Below are positions 35,621 through 64,000 of a stretch of 64,000 nt of DNA, in pieces. The notes under the pieces were generated by a model. It saw only the letters and a program-made list of their open reading frames with translations, was not told where the DNA came from and did not search any database. The DNA is taken from contig NC_086364.1 of assembly GCF_036324505.1 (NCBI RefSeq), positions 17,734,148 to 17,798,147 of the forward strand, in the 5' to 3' direction. A program made the translations under genes and the position numbers. The number at the start of each line of letters is the position of its first letter. The first letter of the stretch is position 1. This stretch comes from Eleginops maclovinus. Taxonomy: Eukaryota > Chordata > Actinopteri > Perciformes > Eleginopidae.

Positions 35621-36526
35621 ATTGCACACGCGTTTAGACACGCCCACTACAACTCAAAAACAAATGCTGTGATTGGTCAGAGATACACGAGGACGACGGT
35701 TAGGATTTGATTGACAGACTGCTCAGCCAATTGTGACTGAGATGAACTCTGCTATAGACCAATCGCCACTCTCTTGCTGTCATGTCTCAACAATGTGTTT
35801 TTAAATCATAAGGCATTTTGACCATTTAATGGTCCAAACTCTTTTTCAAAAGTAAAGCGTAATTTCAACGAGATTGGATGGTCGCAGAGTAAGTATTCAG
35901 CACAGCAAAAAGATGTTCCACCCAGAAAGTGATTGACATTTTGAGGATCAAATCCGTAGTCGAAACTCAGATGATGCACTTGCAATTATCCCTGGCGTAC
36001 ACCGAAAGTCACCCGGGCGAAGCCATGTTAACATGGCTATAACTACAAAGCACCAGCAAATCACATTGAATAAATGAAATATGTACTATCATTTTGTCAA
36101 ATTAGTCAGATTCATCCCAGGCTGCCATGGTTCAGTTCAGGCGCTCAAAAGTCACAACACAAGCGTGCTATATGGAGTTTTTACACGGTTGTGCCTGTTT
36201 ACTCGCTATGTTGCAGACAAGCAGGTCGGAATTTGCCGGTTATAATACATCCGCTTCAGTAAAGTGATTGCCAAAGAACAAGTGAGTTTCAAAACATTAA
36301 TCAAAAGCACACCTTCCGGAGGGGTACACGGTGACTTGAAACGATCGCACCGCAGCACTCATCAGATTGGCAGTTGACCAGTCATATTCCTCTACGTCAC
36401 AGCTAGGCGGACTGGAAATCCTCACTCCGGAGTTTGGTTGGGAACGCGCAGATAGAGAGAAGTCGTCCAGTTGGCAAACTGACGAAGTTGTCTTCGGAAA
36501 CTAGAAGGCTCAAAAACAATACCACC
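35621..36526. promoter_or_regulatory. Shared intergenic region between divergent cramp1 and jpt2
   Basis: About 0.9 kb between the presumed first exons of cramp1 (minus) and jpt2 (plus). It includes 'ttgattggtcagagatac'-like CCAAT motifs near 35670 (ATTGG) and a CG-richer patch at 36300-36480. Bidirectional promoter use is possible but not shown. Confidence 0.35.
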
Positions 36527-39443
36527 ATGACTTCGACCAACATGTTTCAAGGGTTGTCTGCTGGTGCAAAAAACAGTTCAAGGTGAATATAATAGTCGTG
36601 TAACTTTTGTAAGAAATGGCCGACAATGTTTAATTTGGAGTTTAGGCTCGGTCAGCTAGTAGCTGAATGTAGGTTAACGTTATGTGTCAGGGTCTCTTGG
36701 TAGTTTTCATCACATGTTCTTCCTATTCATTTTACCCTGACGTCAGCCATGTGATGAGTAAGTAAGACAAACGTTTGTTGGCGCCCAACAAGAGCTAGCT
36801 TGTCTGCGTTAGCCTGCGTAAGCACACTTAAGAGTCAACCATTAGCTTCTAAGCTAGCTGACCAGGCGTTGCCTGCCTGCTGCGCCTACGGAAGCGTAAA
36901 AGCCTCTACAGACTGATCTTCTTTGTACTCGGCAACAACGGGGTTGTGTGGCCACATTGTACCAACGGAGACTCTGTTTCCTCTTACTTACTTGGATGCG
37001 TCAGTTGTTGTTTCGCCTCAGTTAAACAGTCTAGTTCACTAATGTGTTGGCTGTTAATAACGGAGAAAGTAAAGCCTCAATTCTTACACACTAGAGGTTT
37101 CAGACGTATGGCGCCACTCCCAGTGTATAATCAGATAACCTGTCATTTGACTGCGGGGGCCCAAGCTGTCGTATGTACAGTTACATACTGGTCCTCTTTC
37201 TGTGTCAGATTGCAAACATGACATAACGTTTTTAAATCGGTAAACATCAACCTAGCTATGACATGTTGGAAGGGGCAACATCATCTGAGAATTGTTATTG
37301 AGTAAGATGAACTAACTCGGACACAAATATTCTATCTTTTTCTTTTTGTCTTTTGCCAGTTCATGCTTGTGCAGGGTAATTGATATAAATCAATCTGTGA
37401 TGAACAAATAAGGGGCAGGATCGTATTAAAGTGACACTGTAATCTTTCTTGTCTTGCAGGGTGTTGCAGCCTCCTGGAGGTGGCTCCAGTAACCTCTTTG
37501 GTGGCTATGAAGAAGACACTGCACCACCGGTTCGGAGACCTAATAAGTCAGCCTCTAAAGTGTTTGCACCACCAGAGGAGTTCCAGAGTGTATCTAGACG
37601 CTCCAATCCCCCAGGTAAGACCAGAATGTCAGGGTTGATTTATCTGCAGAGGAAGACCAGTCATAACATCCATCGATTTCCAGGGTGTGAAAGCTGTTAC
37701 TATGATGTGATAATCCCAGTATAAACAGTCTCACTGTTCTCTGTCCCTGGATGTAATCCACCTCCGGATTTTCTGGAGAATCTGGTAAACGAAAGTCTTT
37801 TTTCAGTCCAGTCTTCTCTTAAAAAGGGTCTCCAGACAGGGACTGCTGAGTCACAATGACTACCTGATCTGCTTATTTTAAATGTGCCTGGCATAAGCAT
37901 CCCTTAAGTGGTCAGTGAATTACTGCCACTGTACATTATGACACTATAATTGTGTCATGCACATTGAATGATACTGAAGGTTTTGAAAAAGCTTAATTCA
38001 GATGGCAAAATATTTCTAAATCCGGTTCTGTTTATTATAGAGTACATTCTGCCTCACACTACACTAAAGGTAGTGTGGTTGTGTCCTTATAACGCTGTCA
38101 CTGCTGCAGAACTTAACACATATCTTGGTCATACTTTATGTAGGTGGGAAGAGTAGTGGAATATTTGGTGACCCCGATCCTCCAGCTCGGCAACAGAAAC
38201 GTCCTCCTGGTGGACAGAGCAGCGACATATTCGGTGCTGCAGAGAGTCCAGCTGGCCAGAACCGAGGCCACGCTAATAAACCAAAGGTAGGCCCTGCTCC
38301 TTCATTTAGATATTTACTGTATTCTTTTTTTTGTTTGTTCCTGACCAGTTAATGATATTTTCAAGGGATTGTTCAGCCCCAACTAAAAAGGTATTTTTTG
38401 TTGGAGTCCCATACACTACTGTACAAGTCTTCTCTACTTGCCAATGTTTGTTGTTAGCTGAGATGGCCGAGTCTACGGCAACAATCTCAGCCATTACAAC
38501 AATATTCCAAGCAGCTTCTTCTGAAGATGTCTCTTAATTTACCAGTTTCCTGTTGATATGGTGATACGGTTTCCAAACGGCTGTTTGCGCTCCTCTCTGG
38601 AAAGACATGTAAACAGGCTGAGGTGTTTAACCATGCCTGGGTGAAAAGGGTGCAACTTATTGTGTATGGGTTATCTTGTAAAGGAGCCTTAGAGAGGACT
38701 CTTTCTGGAAATGGCACTCTTGTATATAATTTGAGGCAGAGCTTCACTCAATTTATTTAATTGAAAGATAATAATTTGATTTTCTTTTCAGGACAATCTA
38801 AATGTGGGAGCTGAACCTGAATCATCTCCACGTGAGTTGCATAAAGAAATTGTGTCCATGTTTTTATTTTTGGATTATTATCTCCTTGCATTGAGTCATC
38901 CTACTCATAGTAGGTTTAAAGGCAGTTTTTGCTAAATGATCTTCTTCATTTGAGAACTACATCCCATAGATTAGTTAATTTCCACGTTTAATTCTGTGGT
39001 TAATGTAATGTTTATTCTAAAGTGGGCATCCACTGGTGATACGTGAGAATGGGTTCTGAAAGATGTGCTTCCTGTTCTGTATTCTAGGAGGAAATAGCTG
39101 CTCATACTCTCAGTGTATTATTCTGTTCTGGCTTTTCCCTAACACACTTTCTTTTTTCCCTCTGCAAGTCCCTGAAGCCAAGGTCAGCCCACCTGAGGTG
39201 AAGGAGGAAGCGGCCCCCCCAGCTCCGGTGCCAGTCAAGGAAGAGCCTGCTCCTGTCTCAGCCCCCCCAGCACCTGAACCTCAGCCCCCAACTTCCTCTT
39301 CCCCTTCCTCTTCCTCACCTGCTAAAGAGACGGATGAGTCTGGCGATGGGAAGAACCACGAGCCTCACCTGGGACCGAAGCCTCGCTCTCACAACCGGGT
39401 CCTCAACCCCCCCGGAGGAAAGTCTAGTGTGGTATTCTACTGA
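36527..39443 (+). CDS. jpt2: jpt2 (hn1l), Jupiter microtubule-associated homolog 2
   Basis: Five exons: 36527-36582, 37460-37614, 38144-38286, 38792-38831 and 39169-39443. All are in frame, giving 222 residues. The protein is low-complexity, rich in Pro, Gly and Ser, with four copies of a PPGG-x-SS-x-[ILV]-F motif: [34 protein letters not shown] and C-terminal [11 protein letters not shown]. The last exon holds a Glu/Pro/Ala-rich linker that makes the protein longer than human JPT2 (about 190). Jupiter-family proteins associate with microtubules, and JPT2 is also reported as an NAADP-binding protein linked to calcium release. The ATG sits in a strong context (ACCACCATGA). jpt2 and cramp1 are divergent, and mapk8ip3 follows in the same orientation. 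Confidence 0.94.
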
Positions 39444-40685
39444 TCAGCTGAACACGCCCTCCCCCCTTCACTGTCCATACACTTCTTTTCTGTTCCTGTG
39501 TCAATCTTTTCTCATTCCAACACCCCACCCCCCACGGTTACTTCACCTGTACATCCAAACAGAGCAATGTGTTTAGTCCCTCTCTCCAGACCCCCGTCAG
39601 ATATCATGTCCTCAACTTGTTGCACTTTCAGCTGTTTTCCTGGCTTCCAGCGTTTTGTTAAAATCTTCAAATTCTTCCTAAATGAAACCTGCAACCATTC
39701 AATCAACACACTAGCAAAGACCTAATCACTTCCACTGTGAAACTGTTCAATCTCACCAGTGCGGTTACTCTTTCCTGTCTTTTATAAGTGTAGTTATGTT
39801 CATGGCATGGTTTTCATTTTGAAAACAATTTAGCATCTCAAGAATGGTTCAGACATTGGAGGCTCGTACAATGTTCAGCTTTAAACACGTTACAATTATT
39901 TGATGTAACCAAACTCTTTGCGGAAAAATTAAAAGCAGACGTCGCCCACATATCAGGGTTTTCTTGTTTTAATCCTGAAAGTGTAGTGAGTTCAATCCGG
40001 GGGGTTCACCAGACCAGTGTAAATGTTTCAGGGGGTTCCACTAGTGCCAACTTTTTATGGGTTGCCTTATTATTTAATTTGGATGACAACATAAAACATT
40101 TAGTTTGACTTTACAAAATAATACCTGTTGGACTACAACTCATGGTTGTCTGATGGTAGCCTTACATCAGCTCAGAACGGCCTCATCTCACTTCCTTCTC
40201 GATGTGTTTTCATTTACCATGTGTCCAACATTGAATACCTGCTGTCAGAGCACAAATTCTGTTCAGGGATGGATGTCAACAAATTGATTAAAACCAAGAT
40301 GAATGCTATTGTTTACCCCCAAATGTTTCTGCTTCCGTAAAGAAAATTCCATTTTGATTGTATGCGGATGTGTTGTGCAGGTACTTTTCTGCTTGATCCT
40401 CATTGCTTGCTGTATCTGAGAACATGCCTTTTTCAGCTTGGGGTAGGCCTCTGTTTATGTTTTAAATTAAAACGGCTGAACACAAGTGAACTCTGGACAA
40501 TCGCGTGGCCTACCTGAGTCCAGGTGGGCTCAGTTATAATCTCCTCTTACCCACTTCATGACGCACATTCATGGTATTCTGGTGCCAGCCTGCCCCAAGT
40601 GTTGATGTGCCTGGCAGGCAATGAGCACAGCAGAAGAACAAAATCCTGTGTATCGCAAATAAAACTGTTGTTTTGCATTTAAAGT
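39444..40685 (+). other. jpt2 3' UTR
   Basis: Non-coding sequence after the jpt2 stop. AATAAA at 40658-40663, followed by a T/G-rich stretch, is the likely polyadenylation signal. Confidence 0.6.
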
Positions 40686-40689
40686 TTGC

Positions 40690-43600
40690 CTACTTTGTTT
40701 ATTTTCTAAACTCCTAGCTAGAACACTTCTAATTAAAATGTCATAATGACTAATTAAAAGGCATACTCACTGAATTACTATGGTATGGAAATTCTGTTCA
40801 TCGCTTGTTGAATGTTTGACCGGATAAGTGTCAATGTGACATTTACACTAAGTCTTATCTTGCACAGTCTATTATTGAATCACTGGTACTTTTGTCCAGA
40901 TTTGCCTTTTGGCAGCAACCTGGAAACTGTTCTAAGACAGAAATGGCCACTTTGTGTTCTACTACTTCATGCCCTGTAGGACAATGTAGTTTTAGGTTTG
41001 AAAATACACATCTAACTCTGCAGTACTTTGCTTCATTTCCTCCCTTAAGCAACAGACTCGGGGCAGATAAATACAGTGTTTTTTCCCTGTGAGTACACAC
41101 TGATAAGTAGGAGTCCTATTTCTATAATGCCCTGCAGCCTTAAAAAAAAAAAGGGGGATTCTTGAGCACACATTTTCCTGAAATGAAGGCCAGACTCAGC
41201 AGGCAGAACAGAAAAAGACTAACTTAAACGTGACGTCAGCCTTGAAATTAAAATGTCATGCTCGGCATCACATTGTGCTTACAACGGGGGGGAAGAATGA
41301 CTCTGCAGTGATGAAGAATGCGTTCTGGATGATTGTTGGACCATTGCGAACGGCATCTTGAGTAACAAAACCTCTCTCACACGAGCATGTCTGTTAGTGT
41401 GCAACTTTAATGTTTTTTTTAAAACAAGGATGAATAAGGTATGATGACAACTGTAGGAAATTGCATAACTTCCTCGACCATTTTAACTGCATTTGGGAGC
41501 AAGACAAACAACTCGTGTCCCAGTTCATGGGCCGAATGAAAGTACAGAATGGCATGTGGTGCATTTGAAGTAATAACAACATGGTACAAGCGATCCAGAC
41601 CAACCTGGTTGTTAAAAAGGCTGCTAAGGTCCTGGATCTGCTGTCAGTTTATCTCAATATGTCTGCTAAGACTTTAAGATGTTTATATTGATGTTGATCA
41701 TACTGTCGATCATTGGCAGGAGGAAATGGGAGCTGAGAAATCCTAAATTCCTTGAGTCTAACTTCTGGACAGATTTTCTGAAGAAGTTCGGTACGAAGCC
41801 ACACACCCTGCTTATTTTAGGACTATTTTTCTGCTTTTTTCTTTGGGTAAAAATGAAATGCCTACCAAGGAACTTACTTGACCAAGATAATTTAGTAATA
41901 TGATGCTAAAAAAAACAGATGCTTATTTTTGTTTCTCAACTCAAACAACTTCTATCCAACTTGATGTAAGTTAACAGGTTTTTTTCTCCCCTTTTGGTGC
42001 AATCCCATGCAGTATTATGTCTTAACCTCAAACCACTTCTTGGTATTAAAGGACCACCCAGCCTCTGCTGTAAGCCTCGGAAGGAAAAACTGATGAAAAG
42101 TGTAACATGTAAAAATGGTCAGCATTTCACTGCCACCTGCTGAAGTGAATAAGAACAACTGAAGCTTTTATATTTTCCTTATTCCAGAGTGTTATCAAGT
42201 ATTTACTATGTTTATATTTTGTTGTGCGGTTGGCAATAATTGTTATGTATAGAGGTAGTTAAGGTGCTTCAGGCTTTGGCACTGTGGGTCTTTTATCTAC
42301 AGTTTTTATGGTTCATTGACCAGTTTTTGTCTCCATTGTTAATCCTCTCTACAGCAAACAATGGGCCAAGCTGCACTTGTCTGACTGAAAGGAAGTTCAA
42401 GAGGAAGATACTCACCCTCAACTCCTCGCCCTTTTTTTATTGTCTGGGAGTGATTTTCATACGTCCTATGCTCTTCTCGCTGTGGGGTCTCGAGGCTATA
42501 ACCTTCCCTCTGATGTTAAGGCATTTCTCTCTTACCTGTGAATCATAATATTAATCTTGTACAGTCTGCAAACATTTAAAGGAAGTATATCTTTTTTAAG
42601 GCAATGACTTAATATAATGCAAACACTTCAAAAAGATCCTTATCAGGCCTTTTGTGATAAACTTTATTGTGATTATACGTGTCTTAAATGTATACAGCAA
42701 GACACTTATGTTAATCTTTTCATCTCTTTGGCAGTCAAGTGCATGATAAAGGTCTGACCATGGAAAGCTGAATTCTAACATCTTATCTTGTTATTGGGGG
42801 GAAATTATGGAGGTGAGTCCCTTTTTGTGACAATATTTTAAATTGTATTCAAATGGGAACAGGAAAAACTGTGTACTGTGGAGCTGTTTATATAATTAGT
42901 CCACTATTCTAAACTGATAGTTATTTTAATTGTATATGATCTCAATTTCAGTAGAATCATCTGCAGAGCTGTTTCCTCTGGTATAAACAAACATGTGTTT
43001 ATTGCCAGTTCTCATAAACTGACCCCTTGCGACAATATGTGCATACTAAAGCAAAATCTTCAATACAGATTAAGTACACCGGGAATTTCTAACACCAATT
43101 GAGCACTAATAAGAATAAAAAAAACACAACTTAAAATATACAGGAAGATAGTTTGTGTTGCCAGTGTTAGGTGGAAAACAAATGTTGTAAATAGAGAGTG
43201 CATTGTCATTATTATTCAATTGTAGCACCAGGTACTGCTGCGGTCTTTGGTGAAGTGGAATAAGGAAGATATTACCACTTCCGGTTTCAACTTCCAAAGT
43301 AAAACTACCGGGCAAGCATGGGACTACGTAAAGTAGGCCTTCAAGAGACAGGGTGAGGTCATGTCCTCAGTATTTCTATGAAAATGTGGTATTCAGATCA
43401 CCGTTTTGGGGAATAACATTTTTTGGGAGACTAAACTTTTGTAGGTATTAAAGAAGAACTAACTAATAAATTCAAAACCACATTGGGTTTAGTATTAAAT
43501 TGTAAGTCAATGAAATAGGTCACAAGATCCTAAAGCTAGTCCGCTAAATTTAGGATGTAGGAGAGGACTGTATTAATGAAGCCATTTAAATGCCATGGCT

Positions 43601-44085
43601 TCCATGTAAATGCTCAGGTCTTTTACAAGTTTTACTCAGGCTCAGTTCTAAATGTTTAGTCTCTAAGCTGAGATGAACGCGACAAAAACATCACGTAAGA
43701 TCATCACATAACTTCAGGAGGCAACCACCAGAGCGTAACCCTAACCTTAACCCATGTAGAGGAGGGGAAAGAGAAGCCTCTTTTGTAATCCTACGAGGGG
43801 AAAATCAGTGTTCATGTAAATATAAATTCCCAAATGCACAAAACGTATAAACAATAGACCTGAATACACATGGATGAACCAAAGAGGCTGCCAATGTTTT
43901 ATGGCTCCAGGGTTTGATGCCTTGCTTAAGGACAGCTTGACAGTTTCCTCTGAAGTGAACTGGCACCTCTTTGGATACCAATCCACACTCTGTACCTTTG
44001 TCGGTCAGGGCTTGACCCGTCTGGCCTTCTGATCTTAAGAAAAGTCTCCACAGAATGAGCTGCTGTTGCACCAATCACAGTTTAT
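40690..44085. other. Intergenic stretch between jpt2 and mapk8ip3
   Basis: No gene is recognised. Frames such as 41679-41903 and 42240-42548 are hydrophobic but lack conserved motifs and splice support. A distal 5' exon of mapk8ip3 could be hidden here. Confidence 0.45.
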
Positions 44086-44089
44086 TTGT

Positions 44090-44230
44090 ATATGTTGTAT
44101 GTCATTTTATTTTCCTTTATTAGATAAGATTAAATGACAATTGTATTGTTATTGCACAAAGTACAACACAATGCAGTTTGCATTCAACCAGAAAGTGCAA
44201 AGAGTAGTAAGTGCACGAGCGTACAATACA
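44090..44230 (-). repeat. LINE-type 3' end, minus strand
   Basis: The plus strand shows 'ttattagataagattaaatg' followed by 'acaattgtattgttattgcac' and then 'aaagtacaacacaatg'. On the minus strand this reads as a LINE 3' end ('gtgcaataacaat...') with a short ATCTAATA-like tail. Family not assigned. Confidence 0.5.
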
Positions 44231-44366
44231 TATTATGTTTCTTTCCCTATGTGTTTCGGCCCCACGGGGAGAGAAACCAATATTTTTGAATTTATTGATC
44301 TCAGATAGATTCGCCTTATTTTGAAATCATGAAGCTGGTTTCCGGCTCAGTCCCCCTGACTTGACG

Positions 44367-44405
44367 CACTCCGTCTGCTTGCTCAATGCAGACGGAGTGA
44401 CGTCA
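44367..44405 (+). promoter_or_regulatory. 12-bp perfect hairpin overlapping a consensus CRE
   Basis: CACTCCGTCTGC (44367-44378) and GCAGACGGAGTG (44388-44399) are a perfect inverted repeat with a 9-base loop. The palindromic cAMP-response element TGACGTCA occupies 44398-44405, overlapping the end of the stem. It is about 660 bases upstream of the mapk8ip3 ATG, in the probable promoter or 5' UTR. Confidence 0.55.
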
Positions 44406-44631
44406 GTCGGTCAGCTGGCTCCTGCATCTGAAGGCAAGAGAGCCTCTCCCATTGGGAGACATCACCATCACCGCCCGAGCCTGGCCATCGGCCGCCCGCA
44501 GGAAGGAAGGGGAATAAAACATGGAGGATTCGGTGTTATTATAGTGGCGGATCGGGCTTCAGCGGGGATCGGGAGATTATTTATTTACATATTTATTTAT
44601 TTATTTCCCTTGTCAGCAATGGCCGGGGTCC

Positions 44632-44889
44632 ATGGCTGCGGCTGCTGAGAGGCAGGTGCAGTATCAGCGACATTTCGTTTCTCGGCATGGGCTCAACGAG
44701 GGCCGATCTACAGGCTGCTCTGCACCCCCTCTGCTCCCCGGATACCACGCTGTCTGTGGGGGGAGAGGAATAGCTGGGCCGCGTCTGGAGGCGTGGAGGA
44801 GGGGGGCCTCTTTACATCAAAATATTAGAGCCAGTAATTTCAAGGTTATGCGCCGTTACACACAGCAACAGCCAGGATTCGTTCAGTGA
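44632..44889 (+). other. Possible upstream ORF in the mapk8ip3 leader
   Basis: ATG at 44632 in good context (TCCATGG) opens an 85-codon frame (MAAAAERQVQ...) ending at 44889, before the mapk8ip3 start at 45061. If this is 5' UTR it could dampen translation. There is no sign of protein conservation, and it may simply be GC-rich leader or promoter DNA. Confidence 0.3.
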
Positions 44890-45060
44890 ATCAGTTCAGC
44901 TGCAACATGGCATAGGGTTGGTGGGCTTTATTTTAGGACAACACTGATTGAATCCACCCTTTTCTGCATTCAGAGGATCCAAAACCTTTTGACAGGCCGT
45001 AAAAAAAAAAACTGTTGAGCCTTCTCATCTGGAAAACAGAAGCCGGTTCCAGCTGCCAAG

Positions 45061-64000
<18,940 letters not shown>

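Noticed and set aside
41679..42548. Hydrophobic frames between jpt2 and mapk8ip3 resembling small membrane proteins
   Set aside because: Hydrophobicity follows T-rich composition. No family resemblance, Kozak support or exon structure was found.
43731..43752. 'ccctaaccttaaccc' as an interstitial telomere repeat
   Set aside because: Only two imperfect units, far short of a (CCCTAA)n tract.

Overview
This window is chromosomal DNA from a bony fish, most likely a teleost. Every recognisable gene is a split vertebrate gene with short GT-AG exons. The repeats are of teleost type: hAT and TTAA-target DNA transposons, a THAP/YqaJ element, a tRNA-derived SINE, LINE 3' ends with short tandem tails, and long dinucleotide and tetranucleotide arrays. 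I see no bacterial, phage or CRISPR content. Most computed open reading frames are intronic or intergenic noise. Family assignments rest on recognising the translated exons, without a database search.

Layout: (1) 1-18,470 holds three plus-strand genes, natd1 (GNAT-type acetyltransferase), tmem11 (mitochondrial cristae protein) and dhrs7b (membrane short-chain reductase of ether-lipid synthesis). Between and inside them lie a nested pair of DNA transposons (2,444-4,148), a deleted THAP/YqaJ element (7,567-8,859), a SINE and LINE tails. (2) About 19,600-35,600 is cramp1 on the minus strand, a SANT-domain chromatin regulator with 19 coding exons. (3) 36,527-40,670 is jpt2 on the plus strand, divergent from cramp1. 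(4) 44,350-64,000 is the 5' part of mapk8ip3 (JIP3), 23 exons, running off the right edge.

From memory, human NATD1, TMEM11 and DHRS7B sit together on 17p11.2 and CRAMP1, JPT2 and MAPK8IP3 sit together on 16p13.3. The window therefore joins two ancestral blocks, with the junction between dhrs7b (18.3 kb) and the cramp1 3' end (about 19.6 kb). The genes are not a functional operon; they are ordinary neighbours.

Points most worth a second look are: a one-nucleotide reading-frame conflict in the penultimate coding exon of cramp1; a 24-nt microexon plus a NAGNAG acceptor directly before the JNK docking motif of mapk8ip3, with a long UG repeat upstream; two tandem phase-matched microexons (12 and 18 nt) before its second leucine zipper; a hAT element inside a TTAA element with both target duplications intact; and a THAP/YqaJ element reduced to the 5' parts of its two genes. 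I did not find a wholly new biological system.
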